From positions 1 to 36,763 of IMG/VR virus record IMGVR_UViG_3300036466_000345: 36,763 bases of DNA, one strand, 5' to 3'. Made by a program: the position numbers and the translations under genes. Below the pieces are notes generated by a model. That model did not search any database. It saw only the letters and a program-made list of their open reading frames with translations, and was not told the DNA's origin. The stretch comes from a virus. Below, piece by piece: positions 21,997 to 30,993 of this stretch (positions are counted from its first letter, which is position 1; every line of letters starts with the position of its first letter).

Positions 21997-22962
21997 ATGA
22001 ATTTGTTCGGCCGTAAAATCATCGACTGGAGCCAACTTGACAAAGTGCCGGTCGACCAGCGCAAGGCCAAGATCGCCGCGGCGGTCAGCCATTTTATGAA
22101 AACCATCTCGGAGCAGCCTGTACCCCAGATGGCCGGTGGCAAGATCGTCGGACATGATGCCAACCTCGAGGGCGAGGCCCCCGTGGTTCTCATCCAGAGC
22201 GACACCATCAAGACTCCCGATCGCGGCTACGAGGTGCTTTTCGACGAAGTCGACATGCGCGCCAGCACCAACGACAGCTTCGACATCATGGATGTCACCG
22301 GCGGGGTGACCTTTTACCAGCAGCTTGCCGGTGAAGAGGCCAAACTCTCCAATCTGCCGGCCAGCGCCAAAACCGCCATCAGTTTTTTGCGTTTCACCGG
22401 CGGGTTCCCGATCCTCGACGACTGGCTGCGCTTTAACCAGTACTACAAGATCGACGAGCTCACTGCCGACACCATCCGCCGCTGGTACGACAAGAAGGCC
22501 ACACTTTTCTATGGGCTGCTGGCCGCCCTGGCTGCCGATGTCAACGAGTCGTTTGACACCGACGATGTGACCACCATCAACAACGCCTGCGCGCAGATCC
22601 TCGAGGACTTGGACGACGCCGGCTATGCTGTGGACGAAAACTCGCAGTTTTACATTACCTGCAACCCCAAGCTGCGCGCGCGCATTTTCAAGGCCTTGCG
22701 CAGCAGCTTCGTAAACCCCAACAGCAACAGCAACGAGATTGTATTCAATATCGCTGGGGTGATCAGCACCACCAAGATCGCCAACACCAGCTATTACGTC
22801 AGTCTGCCGGGCGGCAAGAACAAGCGCGGCGAATGGGAAGACCTCAACGCCCGCCCGCCACAGCGGGACGAGCTCAAGCTCGCCGCCGACCATGTCTGGA
22901 CCGGTGCGTATAACGGCACCATCGCCGAGATCAAACAGCATCGCCGCTGCAGCCTGAGCTAA
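21997..22962 (+). CDS. Major capsid protein, 321 aa
   Basis: Position directly after protease and decoration genes, normal capsid length, and a strong GGAGG ribosome site support this call. The protein has an N-terminal helical arm, a central DVTGGVTFYQQL segment and a C-terminal beta-rich P-domain-like region ending in WTGAYNGTIAEIKQHRRCSLS. Fold (HK97 type) is presumed from context. It is followed by an intrinsic terminator, which may give the capsid transcript a higher dose than the downstream genes. Confidence 0.75.
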   Translation: MNLFGRKIIDWSQLDKVPVDQRKAKIAAAVSHFMKTISEQPVPQMAGGKIVGHDANLEGEAPVVLIQSDTIKTPDRGYEVLFDEVDMRASTNDSFDIMDVTGGVTFYQQLAGEEAKLSNLPASAKTAISFLRFTGGFPILDDWLRFNQYYKIDELTADTIRRWYDKKATLFYGLLAALAADVNESFDTDDVTTINNACAQILEDLDDAGYAVDENSQFYITCNPKLRARIFKALRSSFVNPNSNSNEIVFNIAGVISTTKIANTSYYVSLPGGKNKRGEWEDLNARPPQRDELKLAADHVWTGAYNGTIAEIKQHRRCSLS

Positions 22963-22992
22963 TCAGGGGCCTTGCTGATTGTTGCGTAAGGC

Positions 22993-23028
22993 AAAACCGG
23001 CCCGGGGAGTTTTCTTCGGGCCGGTTTT
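22993..23028. terminator. Intrinsic terminator after capsid gene
   Basis: AAAACCGGCCCG (22993-23004) and CGGGCCGGTTTT (23017-23028) form a 12-bp perfect stem with a 12-base loop; A and T runs at the stem ends allow action in both directions. It is inside the head-gene series, so partial read-through is likely. Confidence 0.75.
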
Positions 23029-23058
23029 GGAAACATCTCCGTTTGTCTGGAGGTCCCT

Positions 23059-23502
23059 GTGCCGAAGATCACCACCGCCAATATAACCGCCCTCGGCTTT
23101 TCCGCCGGCATGTTTGCCTTGAACACCGAGGCTTTTACCACCATGGTCACCGATCTGATCGACGAACAGGCCGCCTTGCTCGAGGGCCGTATCGGATCGA
23201 CCGTCTATGCCTCCACATCCAATCCCACAGCCGCTTATGTCACCCGGGCCGAAAAATGCCTGGTCGCCGCCGAGCTGCTGCAACGACGGTTTGTCATCCT
23301 GAGTCAGGAGGTCCAGGCCGCCGATGGCATGGACGCCTTTAAAGTCCGCAAGACTCGGAAAGAGTACATCGACGAAGCCGATCAGCTGATCGACCGCATC
23401 GTCAACGGGCAATCCTCCGACAGCAGCGGGTATTCCGGATCGGTGGCAACCTCGTCCCACTTTGCCGAGACCACCTCCCTGGGCGGTCTGGAGGTCGGCT
23501 GA
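23059..23502 (+). CDS. Head-tail connector-like protein, 147 aa
   Basis: A helical protein with the character of gp6-like or Mu gp36-like connector proteins (LIDEQAALLEGRIGSTVYAS, AEKCLVAAELLQRRFVIL). GTG 23059 is preceded by GGAGG. It directly follows the capsid gene and overlaps the next gene by one base, the normal place for a connector. Exact family not certain. Confidence 0.55.
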   Translation: MPKITTANITALGFSAGMFALNTEAFTTMVTDLIDEQAALLEGRIGSTVYASTSNPTAAYVTRAEKCLVAAELLQRRFVILSQEVQAADGMDAFKVRKTRKEYIDEADQLIDRIVNGQSSDSSGYSGSVATSSHFAETTSLGGLEVG

Positions 23503-23975
23503 TGCTGGATCTACGCGTCAACATCCAGGGCGACAAGGTTGTACTGAACGGCCTTGGTCATCTGGAGAAAAACCTCCCAAAGGCAGCAGCCAGAGGCCTT
23601 TCCCGTATCGCCCGGGGGATTCACCGCGAAGCTCACGAGAACCTTTCCGGGGCCGGTGCCAAGGCCTCAAATATAGGGGCCGGAGGTTACCCGGTACCGG
23701 TGCGCAGCGGTCACCTGCGCAGCTGTCTCGATTGGCTCCAACCCGGCGAAAGCAAAACCATGGATGGCGCGAATTTCACCGCCGATAAAGACGAAGCCAT
23801 GGTGTTCAACGCTGCCGTCTATGGCATGGATATCCACGAAGGCACAGGATCGTCGGCCAAGTTCGGACCACGCCGCTACATTACCGACGCCGCGGCACAG
23901 TTTTTATCCGACGGCAAAGCCGTGGCAATTCTCGGCGATGAGATCGACCGTGAAATCCGCAAGGGAGGGTTTTAG
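23502..23975 (+). CDS. HK97 gp10-like / virion morphogenesis protein, 157 aa
   Basis: Matches the general pattern of neck/tail-completion proteins (gp10-like): an N-terminal NIQGDKVVLNGLGHLEKNLPKAAARGLSRIARGI helix region, a RSGHLRSCLDW loop segment and a terminal YGMDIHEGTGSSAKFGPRRYITDA motif. Such proteins link head and tail. One-base overlaps with both neighbours indicate tight coupling. Confidence 0.6.
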   Translation: MLDLRVNIQGDKVVLNGLGHLEKNLPKAAARGLSRIARGIHREAHENLSGAGAKASNIGAGGYPVPVRSGHLRSCLDWLQPGESKTMDGANFTADKDEAMVFNAAVYGMDIHEGTGSSAKFGPRRYITDAAAQFLSDGKAVAILGDEIDREIRKGGF

Positions 23976-24346
23976 TGGGCGAACCGTGCAAGCAAGAGCC
24001 GATAATCCACATTATGAATACCCGCCAGACGGCCATCGACGAAAAGCTTGATCACCTGGTCAAGACAATGGAGTCCATCGCCGCGCAGAGGGTCGAGATA
24101 CAACACCTGGCCGAGCAGGGAAGAGACACCAGGCAATGGCTCAAGGACCATGAAACAAGGCTCCAGGTACAGGAACGCAAACCTGACCCGGGAAAAGAGA
24201 TCAAACACCTCGAAGGCCGTGTCGATGATCTGGAAAAACAGCCCGGTAAAAACGCCGGAAAGGCACTGTGGATGTTTTACGGAGCGTTCCTTGCCGCAGG
24301 GGGATCGGTCGTCTCCGGACTTGTTGTGATCTGGCTCGTTAACTGA
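23975..24346 (+). CDS. Coiled-coil protein with C-terminal TM (XhlA-like), 123 aa
   Basis: Residues about 20-90 form a heptad-like coiled coil (DHLVKTMESIAAQRVEIQHL, EIKHLEGRVDDLEKQ). Residues about 97-122 form one transmembrane helix (MFYGAFLAAGGSVVSGLVVIWLV). This coiled coil plus C-terminal membrane anchor is the layout of XhlA-type lysis accessory proteins. It precedes the endolysin and holin genes, supporting a lysis role. GTG start, overlapping the previous stop by one base. Confidence 0.6.
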   Translation: MGEPCKQEPIIHIMNTRQTAIDEKLDHLVKTMESIAAQRVEIQHLAEQGRDTRQWLKDHETRLQVQERKPDPGKEIKHLEGRVDDLEKQPGKNAGKALWMFYGAFLAAGGSVVSGLVVIWLVN

Positions 24347-24355
24347 GGAGGACCT

Positions 24356-24790
24356 ATGTATATCTGTCGCCATTTCAAAATCTATGAGCTTGTCGACAAA
24401 AAGACGTTTGACCGCTTCGGTCTGCATGCGTGGATGTTTCTCAACCCGACAGCGCTGCAGGCCCTGGACGGTATCCGCGACTTTTTCACGGAGCTGCGTG
24501 GCAAGGACACCCCGGTGATCGTCAACAACTATCATTCCGGGGGCCCGTTTCAGTACCGCGGTTTGCGGCCGCTGTCATGTGCGATCGGTGCGGAGTACAG
24601 CCAGCACCGTCTCGGCAACGCTTTTGACTGCGATATCAAGGGTGTCAGTGCGGAGCGGGCACGGCAGATCATCCTCGAGCACAAAGACGATCCGCGGCTT
24701 GCCATGATCACCTGTATCGAGGCTGACGTTAACTGGCTGCATTTTGATTGTCGAAACATCCCGGACAGGATCCGGATCGTGCATCCGTAA
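24356..24790 (+). CDS. M15-type peptidase endolysin, 144 aa
   Basis: Contains zinc ligands of the M15 (D-Ala-D-Ala carboxypeptidase-like) family: SQHRLGNAFDCDI gives His84 and Asp91, and NWLHFDC gives His129. Such enzymes cleave peptidoglycan cross-links. No signal peptide is seen, so export relies on the holin, which follows immediately. Strong GAGGAGG ribosome site upstream. Confidence 0.8.
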   Translation: MYICRHFKIYELVDKKTFDRFGLHAWMFLNPTALQALDGIRDFFTELRGKDTPVIVNNYHSGGPFQYRGLRPLSCAIGAEYSQHRLGNAFDCDIKGVSAERARQIILEHKDDPRLAMITCIEADVNWLHFDCRNIPDRIRIVHP

Positions 24791-24802
24791 GGAGGTGGTT
24801 TT

Positions 24803-25294
24803 GTGGGATTTGTGGCAAAAATAGCGGATTTTTTCGGCGGCGGCGCCGTCAAAACCATTGCCGATACCGTTAAGGATTATTTCCCTCCGTCCATGTCAGA
24901 CAAGGAAAAAGCCGACCTGCAACTGCTCATCCAAAAAGAGGAGAGCAGCCGCCAGGAGCGTTTGCTTGTGCTGGCCAACGAGCAGGACAAGGAATTCAAC
25001 GAGCGTATTAAACAGCTTGAGGGTACGGCCTCCGACCTCAAGGCTTTACCGATTATCGGGCCCGTCATCATCTTTGCCCGTGGTTGCCAGCGTCCCGCAT
25101 GGGGGTTTGCAACCATGCTTATCGACTACCAGGTGTTTTCAAAGGCTTGGGATGTTTCGGGAGATGAGCAACTCAAGGCCTTGATTTTCGCCATCAACCT
25201 GTTGGTGCTCGGGTTTCTTTTCGGCGAGAGAGCCGTACAGAACGTAACGCCCCTGCTGTCTCAGTATTTTGACAAGAAGGGCAGGGCCGAATGA
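24803..25294 (+). CDS. Holin of the 3-TM phage type, 163 aa
   Basis: Charged, coiled N terminus and a characteristic segment ALPIIGPVIIFARGCQRPAWGF (described by parts: PIIGPVIIFARG, RPAWGFATML) followed by two further hydrophobic stretches (about 112-122 and 133-146, ALIFAINLLVLGFLFG). This matches the 3TM holin layout. GTG 24803 has a perfect AAGGAGG. It overlaps the next gene by four bases. Together with the endolysin and coiled-coil/TM protein it forms the lysis set. Confidence 0.75.
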   Translation: MGFVAKIADFFGGGAVKTIADTVKDYFPPSMSDKEKADLQLLIQKEESSRQERLLVLANEQDKEFNERIKQLEGTASDLKALPIIGPVIIFARGCQRPAWGFATMLIDYQVFSKAWDVSGDEQLKALIFAINLLVLGFLFGERAVQNVTPLLSQYFDKKGRAE

Positions 25295-25728
25295 GCTTCG
25301 TCGACACCCTCAACAATCTCAAGACCACTCTGGAAAGCAATGCCAACCTGCAGGCCTTTTGCCAGGAGAAATGGGGCAAGGCGCTAACGGTCAAAAAGGT
25401 TTTCAAACAGCGCTCCGAGGTTCTGATCGGAGAGTTGCCGATCGTGCTGATCACCAGGCCGGAACGCCGATCCGAGGAAGGCCTGGTCCGCCGCAAGGAC
25501 AACACCCACACCGTCCGCCTCTATGCGGGGTTTCATCAGCCCGACAGGGAAAAGGCCCTCGATGAGACCATCGGCCTGGAGGAAGCCATAGACAACGCCG
25601 TCATGGCTGACAACCTCCTCGGCGGCACAGCGGCAGGCACCTCTTTTACGTCATCTCAAAACGATGAGGGGTTATTCCATCCGGTTTATTTCCAGGTTAT
25701 TGATTTCGACATTTTGAAACGAGCATAG
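25291..25728 (+). CDS. Mu gp37-like / tail completion protein, 145 aa
   Basis: Alpha/beta protein with the pattern of tail-completion proteins: an N-terminal helix (FVDTLNNLKTTLESNANLQAFCQEKWG), PIVLITRPERRSEEG and HTVRLYAGFHQP strands, and a C-terminal FHPVYFQVIDFDI strand. Position between connector/lysis genes and the tail tube supports a neck/tail-terminator role. ATG overlaps the holin stop. Confidence 0.5.
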   Translation: MSFVDTLNNLKTTLESNANLQAFCQEKWGKALTVKKVFKQRSEVLIGELPIVLITRPERRSEEGLVRRKDNTHTVRLYAGFHQPDREKALDETIGLEEAIDNAVMADNLLGGTAAGTSFTSSQNDEGLFHPVYFQVIDFDILKRA

Positions 25729-25738
25729 GAGAACCACC

Positions 25739-26851
25739 ATGACCATCAAACGTAAATCCAACACCACAGTCTACGCCAAGATGCAGGACGAAAAGGGTAC
25801 TGCCGCCACGCTGGCCGGTAGCAATGCCATCGATATTTTGGAGGATTCCGGATTTATCCAGCCAAAGGGGAACCTTGTTGATCGCGGGTTGGTTCGCGGC
25901 AGTCGTTGGCCGAGTAAAAAAGCTGTCGGTGGCCGCTGGGGAGAGGGGGCTCTGGCGATGGAGTTACGCGGCAGCGGGGTTGCCGGTACGCCGCCGGAAT
26001 TCAGCCCTTTCCTCGAGACTCTTTTCGGCACCATGAGCGTCAATGCCGCCGGGACTGTAGAGGCAGGATCGGGTGCTGTTGGCGGCTTTGACAGTGCCCT
26101 CGACCTAACGGTCGGGCAGCTTGTGCGCGTCCTGATCGGCGAGGTCTACCAGGTGCGCCGCATCGACAGTAAGTCTGGATCCGGCCCATACAGCTACACC
26201 GTGCACCGTGATTTCAGTGCCGCTCCGTCTGATGGGGCTGTGATCGCTGCCGGTGTCACATTCCACCACCTCGGCACAGAGGCCGAAAGCTATATGACCG
26301 TCGATCAGTATCTCGATGGTCTACGGCTGTATTGCACCGATGCTGTCACCGAAAAACTCGAGGTTGGCGTCACCGAAAAAGAGGTCATTAAAGGTACCTA
26401 CGATGTCCGGTCGATCGGCTGCGCCGAGAGCGATGTCGATGACAGCCTGTCCCCCGAGTGGGACGATACCGAGCCGCTGCTTAGTACCGAATGCAATCTG
26501 CTCTTTGACGCCGTGTCCTTAAATATGAAATCGCTGGAATTCTCCCTAACGACACGGAGAGAGCGGGGTGGGGTCAACTCCGCAGGCATCAGCGATTTGC
26601 CGTTCTCGTCCAAATTCGACGCCTCATGCAAGACAACCCCATGGGTAGAAGACAAAGCGCCCCTCACGGCGTTTTTTGCCGGGGCCCTTGCCGATATCGA
26701 AATGACCAAGGGCACCATCGCCGGAAATATCCTGCACATATTGATTGAGGATGTGCAACACGACGGGCCCTCGATCGGCGACGACGACGGGGATTTCAGC
26801 TGGGATGATTCGTTGTCCATCTCCGGCGGTATCTGCATCGGATTTTTCTAA
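25739..26851 (+). CDS. Tail tube (major tail) protein, 370 aa
   Basis: The opening TIKRKSNTTVYAKMQDEKGTAA is typical of phage tail tube proteins, and the rest is strand-rich (GRWGEGALAMELRG, KLEVGVTEKEVIKGTYDV). It lies upstream of the tape measure gene. Good ribosome site TAGGAGA. At 370 aa it is longer than minimal tube proteins, so extra surface domains are likely. No contractile sheath gene is visible next to it, which favours a non-contractile tail. Confidence 0.65.
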   Translation: MTIKRKSNTTVYAKMQDEKGTAATLAGSNAIDILEDSGFIQPKGNLVDRGLVRGSRWPSKKAVGGRWGEGALAMELRGSGVAGTPPEFSPFLETLFGTMSVNAAGTVEAGSGAVGGFDSALDLTVGQLVRVLIGEVYQVRRIDSKSGSGPYSYTVHRDFSAAPSDGAVIAAGVTFHHLGTEAESYMTVDQYLDGLRLYCTDAVTEKLEVGVTEKEVIKGTYDVRSIGCAESDVDDSLSPEWDDTEPLLSTECNLLFDAVSLNMKSLEFSLTTRRERGGVNSAGISDLPFSSKFDASCKTTPWVEDKAPLTAFFAGALADIEMTKGTIAGNILHILIEDVQHDGPSIGDDDGDFSWDDSLSISGGICIGFF

Positions 26852-26853
26852 AG

Positions 26854-26890
26854 GTAGTGATTGGTGAATCGTGATTAGTGACTGGTGAGA
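26854..26890. repeat. Degenerate short repeats GTGATTAGTGA / GTGACTGGTGA
   Basis: Three degenerate units of the form GTGATTGGTGA, GTGATTAGTGA and GTGACTGGTGA lie in the short gap after the tail tube gene. They may be a small intergenic repeat or slippage product. No function is visible. Confidence 0.4.
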
Positions 26891-26898
26891 GGTAAGAC

Positions 26899-27009
26899 AT
26901 GCGCGTCTTTTTTAAAGGGGTTATCTATCTGCTGCGCTACCGTCGCGGCTTTACCCGCGTCTGGCGCGACACCCATCGCAAACTGAAGGCAGCAGATGGC
27001 CAAGAATAA
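26899..27009 (+). CDS. Possible 36-aa basic peptide before the tape measure
   Basis: ATG 26899 with GAGAGG upstream opens a 36-codon frame encoding a very basic, aromatic peptide (KGVIYLLRYRRGFTRVWRDT). It overlaps the tape-measure start by 14 bases. The place between tail tube and tape measure is where tail-assembly chaperones (G/GT) usually sit; no normal chaperone gene is present here. It may be a real micro-gene. Confidence 0.4.
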   Translation: MRVFFKGVIYLLRYRRGFTRVWRDTHRKLKAADGQE

Positions 27010-28528
27010 AAAAATATCGCTGATCATCAGCGCCAAAAACAAAGCCAAAGGCGTCCTCAAGTCAGTCAGGAAAGGCCTGTCCGATATCGGCGGGCTGGCT
27101 AAAAAGCTTTTCAGCCCGACCGGTCTAATCGCCGGAGGTTTGGCGACCCTTGGTATCGGCAAGCTGGCTTCGTCATTTATCGAGACCGCCAGCAGCTTCG
27201 AGGTCCTCGAGGCCAGCCTGACCACCACCACTGGCAGCCTGGAAAAAGCCCGAGAGGCCATCGCCTACGCCAACCGCGAGGCCGCGGCCTCGCCGTACAC
27301 CGTGCTTGAATACGGCGAGGCGATCCGTACCCTGTCGGCCTACGGCATCGACTATGCCAAGGTCATGAAGACCGTTGGCGATACGTCCGCCAGTATGGGA
27401 AAGCCGCTGCAGCAGGCTGTCGAAGCCCTGGCCGATGCGCTGCAAGGCGAAGGCGAGCGCCTCAAAGAGTTCGGCATCAAGCAGTCTGTTGCCGGTGATC
27501 AGATCACCTACACCTGGACCGACACCATGGGTAAGGTGCGGCAGACCGTTGCCCAAAACAGCCCTGAGATCATCCAGCAGACCCTGCTCGCCATCTGGAA
27601 CGAAAAGTATAAAGGCGGCATGGATAAGTTTGCCACCTCCTGGAAAGGGTTGACCAGCACTGCCAAGAGTCTGTGGGGTGAGTTCAAAAAAGCGGTCATG
27701 GACGCCGGACTGTTCGATATGCTCAAGGGCTCTCTGGAGTCGATTATCAACAAGGTCCAGGAGCTGAAAAATAATGGTGATTTAAAACTCTGGGCCACCA
27801 AGACCGCGTTGGCCATCGTGCAGGCCTTCCAACATATCAACACCGTGATCGGAGGCTCTGCCGAGGTTGCTATTGCCTTTGGTCGGGCCTTTAACGCCAT
27901 CTATGGCAATGTTGTCAAGATCGTCGGCGGGTTGGCCGCCATCCAACTGAACGAAACGACAGAGTTTCTCAATGCAGCAAAAGAGGCTCAGGCGGCCGGG
28001 AAAAGTTTTGACGGAAGAGACGCCGGCCCGGAGCTCGATGCATACGTCAGGGAAATCGAAAACAGGGTCCAGAGTCTGAAAGCGACCGCCGACGCCGCCG
28101 TCGCCATTGTCGAAAAATCCGATGCGGTTGGCGCGAGTTGGAAAGGGTTGCAAGGCAGAACCGTATCCGCTGCAAATAATGTTGCGACAACCCTAAATAA
28201 ACAGGTCGAGGCTCTTAAAAAACAGGCCGAGGAACAATCCAAACATAAGGCCCAACTAGAGGAACACAACAAGGCCTCAGAACTAGCCGAGAAATACCAA
28301 AAGAATCTGAACACGGCCCTTGAGCAAGGCTATTCCAAAGTCGGGGCCATCCGCGAAGCCTATAACAGTCTGACCGAAGACCTCGCCAAACTTGGCGAGG
28401 TGAGCGAGCAGACTGCAGGTAAGCTACTAAGGCTGGCGCAGGCTCGCGCACAAAGTAACGCCGGGCCCGGAGGTGATGTCACCGGCACGATTGCCGCAGC
28501 CCTCGACGAAGCGGAGCGCACCGAATGA
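26996..28528 (+). CDS. Tail tape measure protein, 510 aa
   Basis: Starts with basic KNKKISLIISAKNKAKGVLK, then a glycine-rich hydrophobic segment (SPTGLIAGGLATLGIGK), a tape-measure-domain-like stretch (SFEVLEASLTTTTGS, EYGEAIRTLSAYGIDY, VEALADALQGEGERLKEFGI) and long helices with a coiled coil near residues 390-430 (NKQVEALKKQAEEQSKHKAQL). In general the tape measure sets tail length at about 1.5 angstrom per residue, so 510 residues suggests a rather short tail of roughly 75 nm. It overlaps the next gene by four bases. Confidence 0.75.
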   Translation: MAKNKKISLIISAKNKAKGVLKSVRKGLSDIGGLAKKLFSPTGLIAGGLATLGIGKLASSFIETASSFEVLEASLTTTTGSLEKAREAIAYANREAAASPYTVLEYGEAIRTLSAYGIDYAKVMKTVGDTSASMGKPLQQAVEALADALQGEGERLKEFGIKQSVAGDQITYTWTDTMGKVRQTVAQNSPEIIQQTLLAIWNEKYKGGMDKFATSWKGLTSTAKSLWGEFKKAVMDAGLFDMLKGSLESIINKVQELKNNGDLKLWATKTALAIVQAFQHINTVIGGSAEVAIAFGRAFNAIYGNVVKIVGGLAAIQLNETTEFLNAAKEAQAAGKSFDGRDAGPELDAYVREIENRVQSLKATADAAVAIVEKSDAVGASWKGLQGRTVSAANNVATTLNKQVEALKKQAEEQSKHKAQLEEHNKASELAEKYQKNLNTALEQGYSKVGAIREAYNSLTEDLAKLGEVSEQTAGKLLRLAQARAQSNAGPGGDVTGTIAAALDEAERTE

Positions 28529-30993
28529 TCCCTGCCGGCTTCTATGTCCACATCGAGGACGCATCACTCCAGTGGCAGGACGTCACCGAAAAACTGCGCG
28601 GCCTGACCGACGGGACCAGCAGCGAGTCGCAGATCATCCCGACCGTCAATTTGACCTTTGCCGCCGATATCGATGCCGCGTTTACCACCTTGCTTAATCC
28701 GGAACTCAACCCCGGCCGCGCGCGGATCCGCATCACCGACGGCGACCTGATCACGTACTACCTCCTCGAGGCGCAAAGCGGAACGGTCAAAAAGAACCTG
28801 CGCTACCCGACCGTGACCGGTCGCGCCTGGGCCGGGGTGTTGGACAACTGGCGGCCGCTCTCCTACACCTGGCCGGAAGACATGCTGGCTAGCGCCATCG
28901 CCGCCCAGGTTGCCCACCGCGACGTGGCCAACCAGTCCGGCGACGTGGTCGGTGTGGTCTGGCAGGCCAGCCTCGACCCGACCATCCCAGGCGGCCGCTA
29001 CCAGGTCAGCAAAAAACGCCGCCGCGCCATTATTGCCGAGATCGCCGAGGCCTGCGCCGCGGCGGTGCGCGTCTCTGCCGACGGCACCTACCTCGAGGTG
29101 TACGACCGACCATCCCGCGCGCTGACCGAAGCGGCCGTGCGCAACTTTGACAACGCCTATGATCTCAGCTACGAGATGGACCGCGTCGACGAGCCGAAAA
29201 ACGCCGTGCGCGTGCAAGGCGAAGTGCTCGACTATACCCGTCCCACCCTGCCGACCGTCAATGTGACCGTGGTGCCTGGAGACATCGAAGCCGACGGCGA
29301 ATCGACAGCCTCGGCTGTCGCCAGAGTCTACGACAGCGCCGGCAACCCGGTGCAGCACGAGGCGATCGTCGACGAGGCGATCACCGCCGGCAACTATACC
29401 GAGATCCCGGTTTCCGGATGCTTTTCCGTCCAGGGCGTCTGGCTCAATACCGGCACCCAGGAAAGCCCGGTCAAGGGAGCCAAGGTCACGCCGTCAAGTT
29501 TTACCGCATCGACCATCACCGTACCGGACAACAGCACCCAACTGTTTATCGTCAGCTACACCAAGGCCGAAGCGGTCAGCTGGTCGAGCGCCGACGTGCA
29601 ACGCCAGATCGACGGCGAAGCGCAGAACACCACCGGCACCCTGGCTGTGTCCACTGATAACGCGATCGGCAACGTCCGAGGCGTCTATCGCGCATCGGAC
29701 ACCAACCGCACCGGCACCAACTACTACACCGGCGGCAGCGCCACGGCTGGCGGCACCAGCATCACACTGGGCATCACACCAGGCCCGACCGGTACAGCGG
29801 TCATTGTTGATTACGACCAATACGAATCCACCCCGGCGGTCAATATCAGCCCATCATCGAGCCTGTGCGACGCCGAAGGCAAGGCCACCACAACCCTTGG
29901 CGCAGGCACCAGCGTCGGCACCATCGCCATCGTCGCCAGTGCTCTGAGCCAGACCGGCCAAGCCAACTTGAGCCTTACCGGCGATGCCGTCGGCTCGCTG
30001 AGCGTGACCGCCGATCCGCAGACGATCCGGTCGCAGCAGAGCGGCACCGTCACCGTCACTTTTGAGGCCGAAGAGTGCGAAACCGCCCTCGATAACGGCA
30101 ACCCTTACGTGGCAGTCGATAACCTTGTCACCTATTGCGGGAGCGTTACCGTCTCAGGATACGGAGAGTTATCGGTCATCAAGTGGACGAACACCGCGAC
30201 CACCGGAGAATACCGCATCTATCTGAACGGCACCGTGCCTGCCGGTGTGACCGCATCCGCGACCTACAAAGGCCGGGAAACCATCGACGAAGCCGATCAG
30301 GAATCAACCATCACGGCCACTGTCCTGACCTCTGCCGGCGAGGCCTGCGCCGACGGCACCGAAGTCAAGTTCGAGTTGTCAGGATCCACCGGCGGCGCCA
30401 CTTTAAGCGCCACACAGCAGACCACCAGCAGCGGCACTGCAGGCGTTACTTTAACATCAGGCAAAGCGGCTGAGTTTTATGTGATTGTCACTGCCGGGGC
30501 GTACCGAGCCAAGGTGCAGATCACCGTCACGGACAACCCTACGGCTAGAGAGCAGGTCGCAAGCACCACCGATGGCGAGATGTCAACCGGCCTCGATGTC
30601 AGCGATACGCAGGGTCCCGAGAAAAAAACCGAGGAAGAAACCGAGCTAGCCAAAGACGAATACGTGCGCAGCGACGGGCGCATTTGCCGCCCGGTGCTTA
30701 AAGACTGGGAAGACGCCAGCGGCAACATTCGAGGTCGGAGGCAAGCGTTCGATTGCGATAACAACCCCTACAAAGGGGTCGAAGTTTACATCGACGGGGT
30801 ACTCTCCGGGTACACCGACCAGGAGGGATATTTCTATTTTTCAGTGGCCGAAGCCGGATCTCACACAGCAATGATAGGCAACATCGAAGCCGCATTTGAC
30901 GTCGCTGCGGGTGGCGACATGCGCTGGATTCCAGGAGGCGACAGATGGTACGAGGCTTGCCGTGACAATCCAAACGCAGATACCGATGATTGA
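28525..30993 (+). CDS. Tail hub-like protein with Ig-like modules, 822 aa
   Basis: The N-terminal ~230 residues resemble a baseplate-hub/tail-tip protein (SLQWQDVTEKLRGLTDGTS, PGRARIRITDGD, RYPTVTGRAWAG, LEVYDRPSRALTEAAV, NAVRVQGEVLDY). From residue about 235 on, repeated beta modules follow: several have the ATADPQTIRS...GTVTVTF and GKATTTLGAG...VGTIAIVA patterns seen in invasin-like or Big-type Ig domains, suited to host-surface contact. Residues about 705-790 hold DEYVRSDGRICRPVLKDW and a PYKGVEVYIDGVLSGYTDQEG carboxypeptidase-regulatory-like beta module. The usual C-terminal half of a hub is missing here; see the 33911 gene. The 30986 gene overlaps its end. Confidence 0.6.
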   Translation: MIPAGFYVHIEDASLQWQDVTEKLRGLTDGTSSESQIIPTVNLTFAADIDAAFTTLLNPELNPGRARIRITDGDLITYYLLEAQSGTVKKNLRYPTVTGRAWAGVLDNWRPLSYTWPEDMLASAIAAQVAHRDVANQSGDVVGVVWQASLDPTIPGGRYQVSKKRRRAIIAEIAEACAAAVRVSADGTYLEVYDRPSRALTEAAVRNFDNAYDLSYEMDRVDEPKNAVRVQGEVLDYTRPTLPTVNVTVVPGDIEADGESTASAVARVYDSAGNPVQHEAIVDEAITAGNYTEIPVSGCFSVQGVWLNTGTQESPVKGAKVTPSSFTASTITVPDNSTQLFIVSYTKAEAVSWSSADVQRQIDGEAQNTTGTLAVSTDNAIGNVRGVYRASDTNRTGTNYYTGGSATAGGTSITLGITPGPTGTAVIVDYDQYESTPAVNISPSSSLCDAEGKATTTLGAGTSVGTIAIVASALSQTGQANLSLTGDAVGSLSVTADPQTIRSQQSGTVTVTFEAEECETALDNGNPYVAVDNLVTYCGSVTVSGYGELSVIKWTNTATTGEYRIYLNGTVPAGVTASATYKGRETIDEADQESTITATVLTSAGEACADGTEVKFELSGSTGGATLSATQQTTSSGTAGVTLTSGKAAEFYVIVTAGAYRAKVQITVTDNPTAREQVASTTDGEMSTGLDVSDTQGPEKKTEEETELAKDEYVRSDGRICRPVLKDWEDASGNIRGRRQAFDCDNNPYKGVEVYIDGVLSGYTDQEGYFYFSVAEAGSHTAMIGNIEAAFDVAAGGDMRWIPGGDRWYEACRDNPNADTDD

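Noticed and set aside
21475-22941. A 488-codon leftward open frame across the capsid gene, with other long leftward frames across structural genes.
   Set aside because: They are shadows of strongly supported rightward genes with high third-position GC; the products are low in variety and rich in Gly, Val and Asp with no domain.
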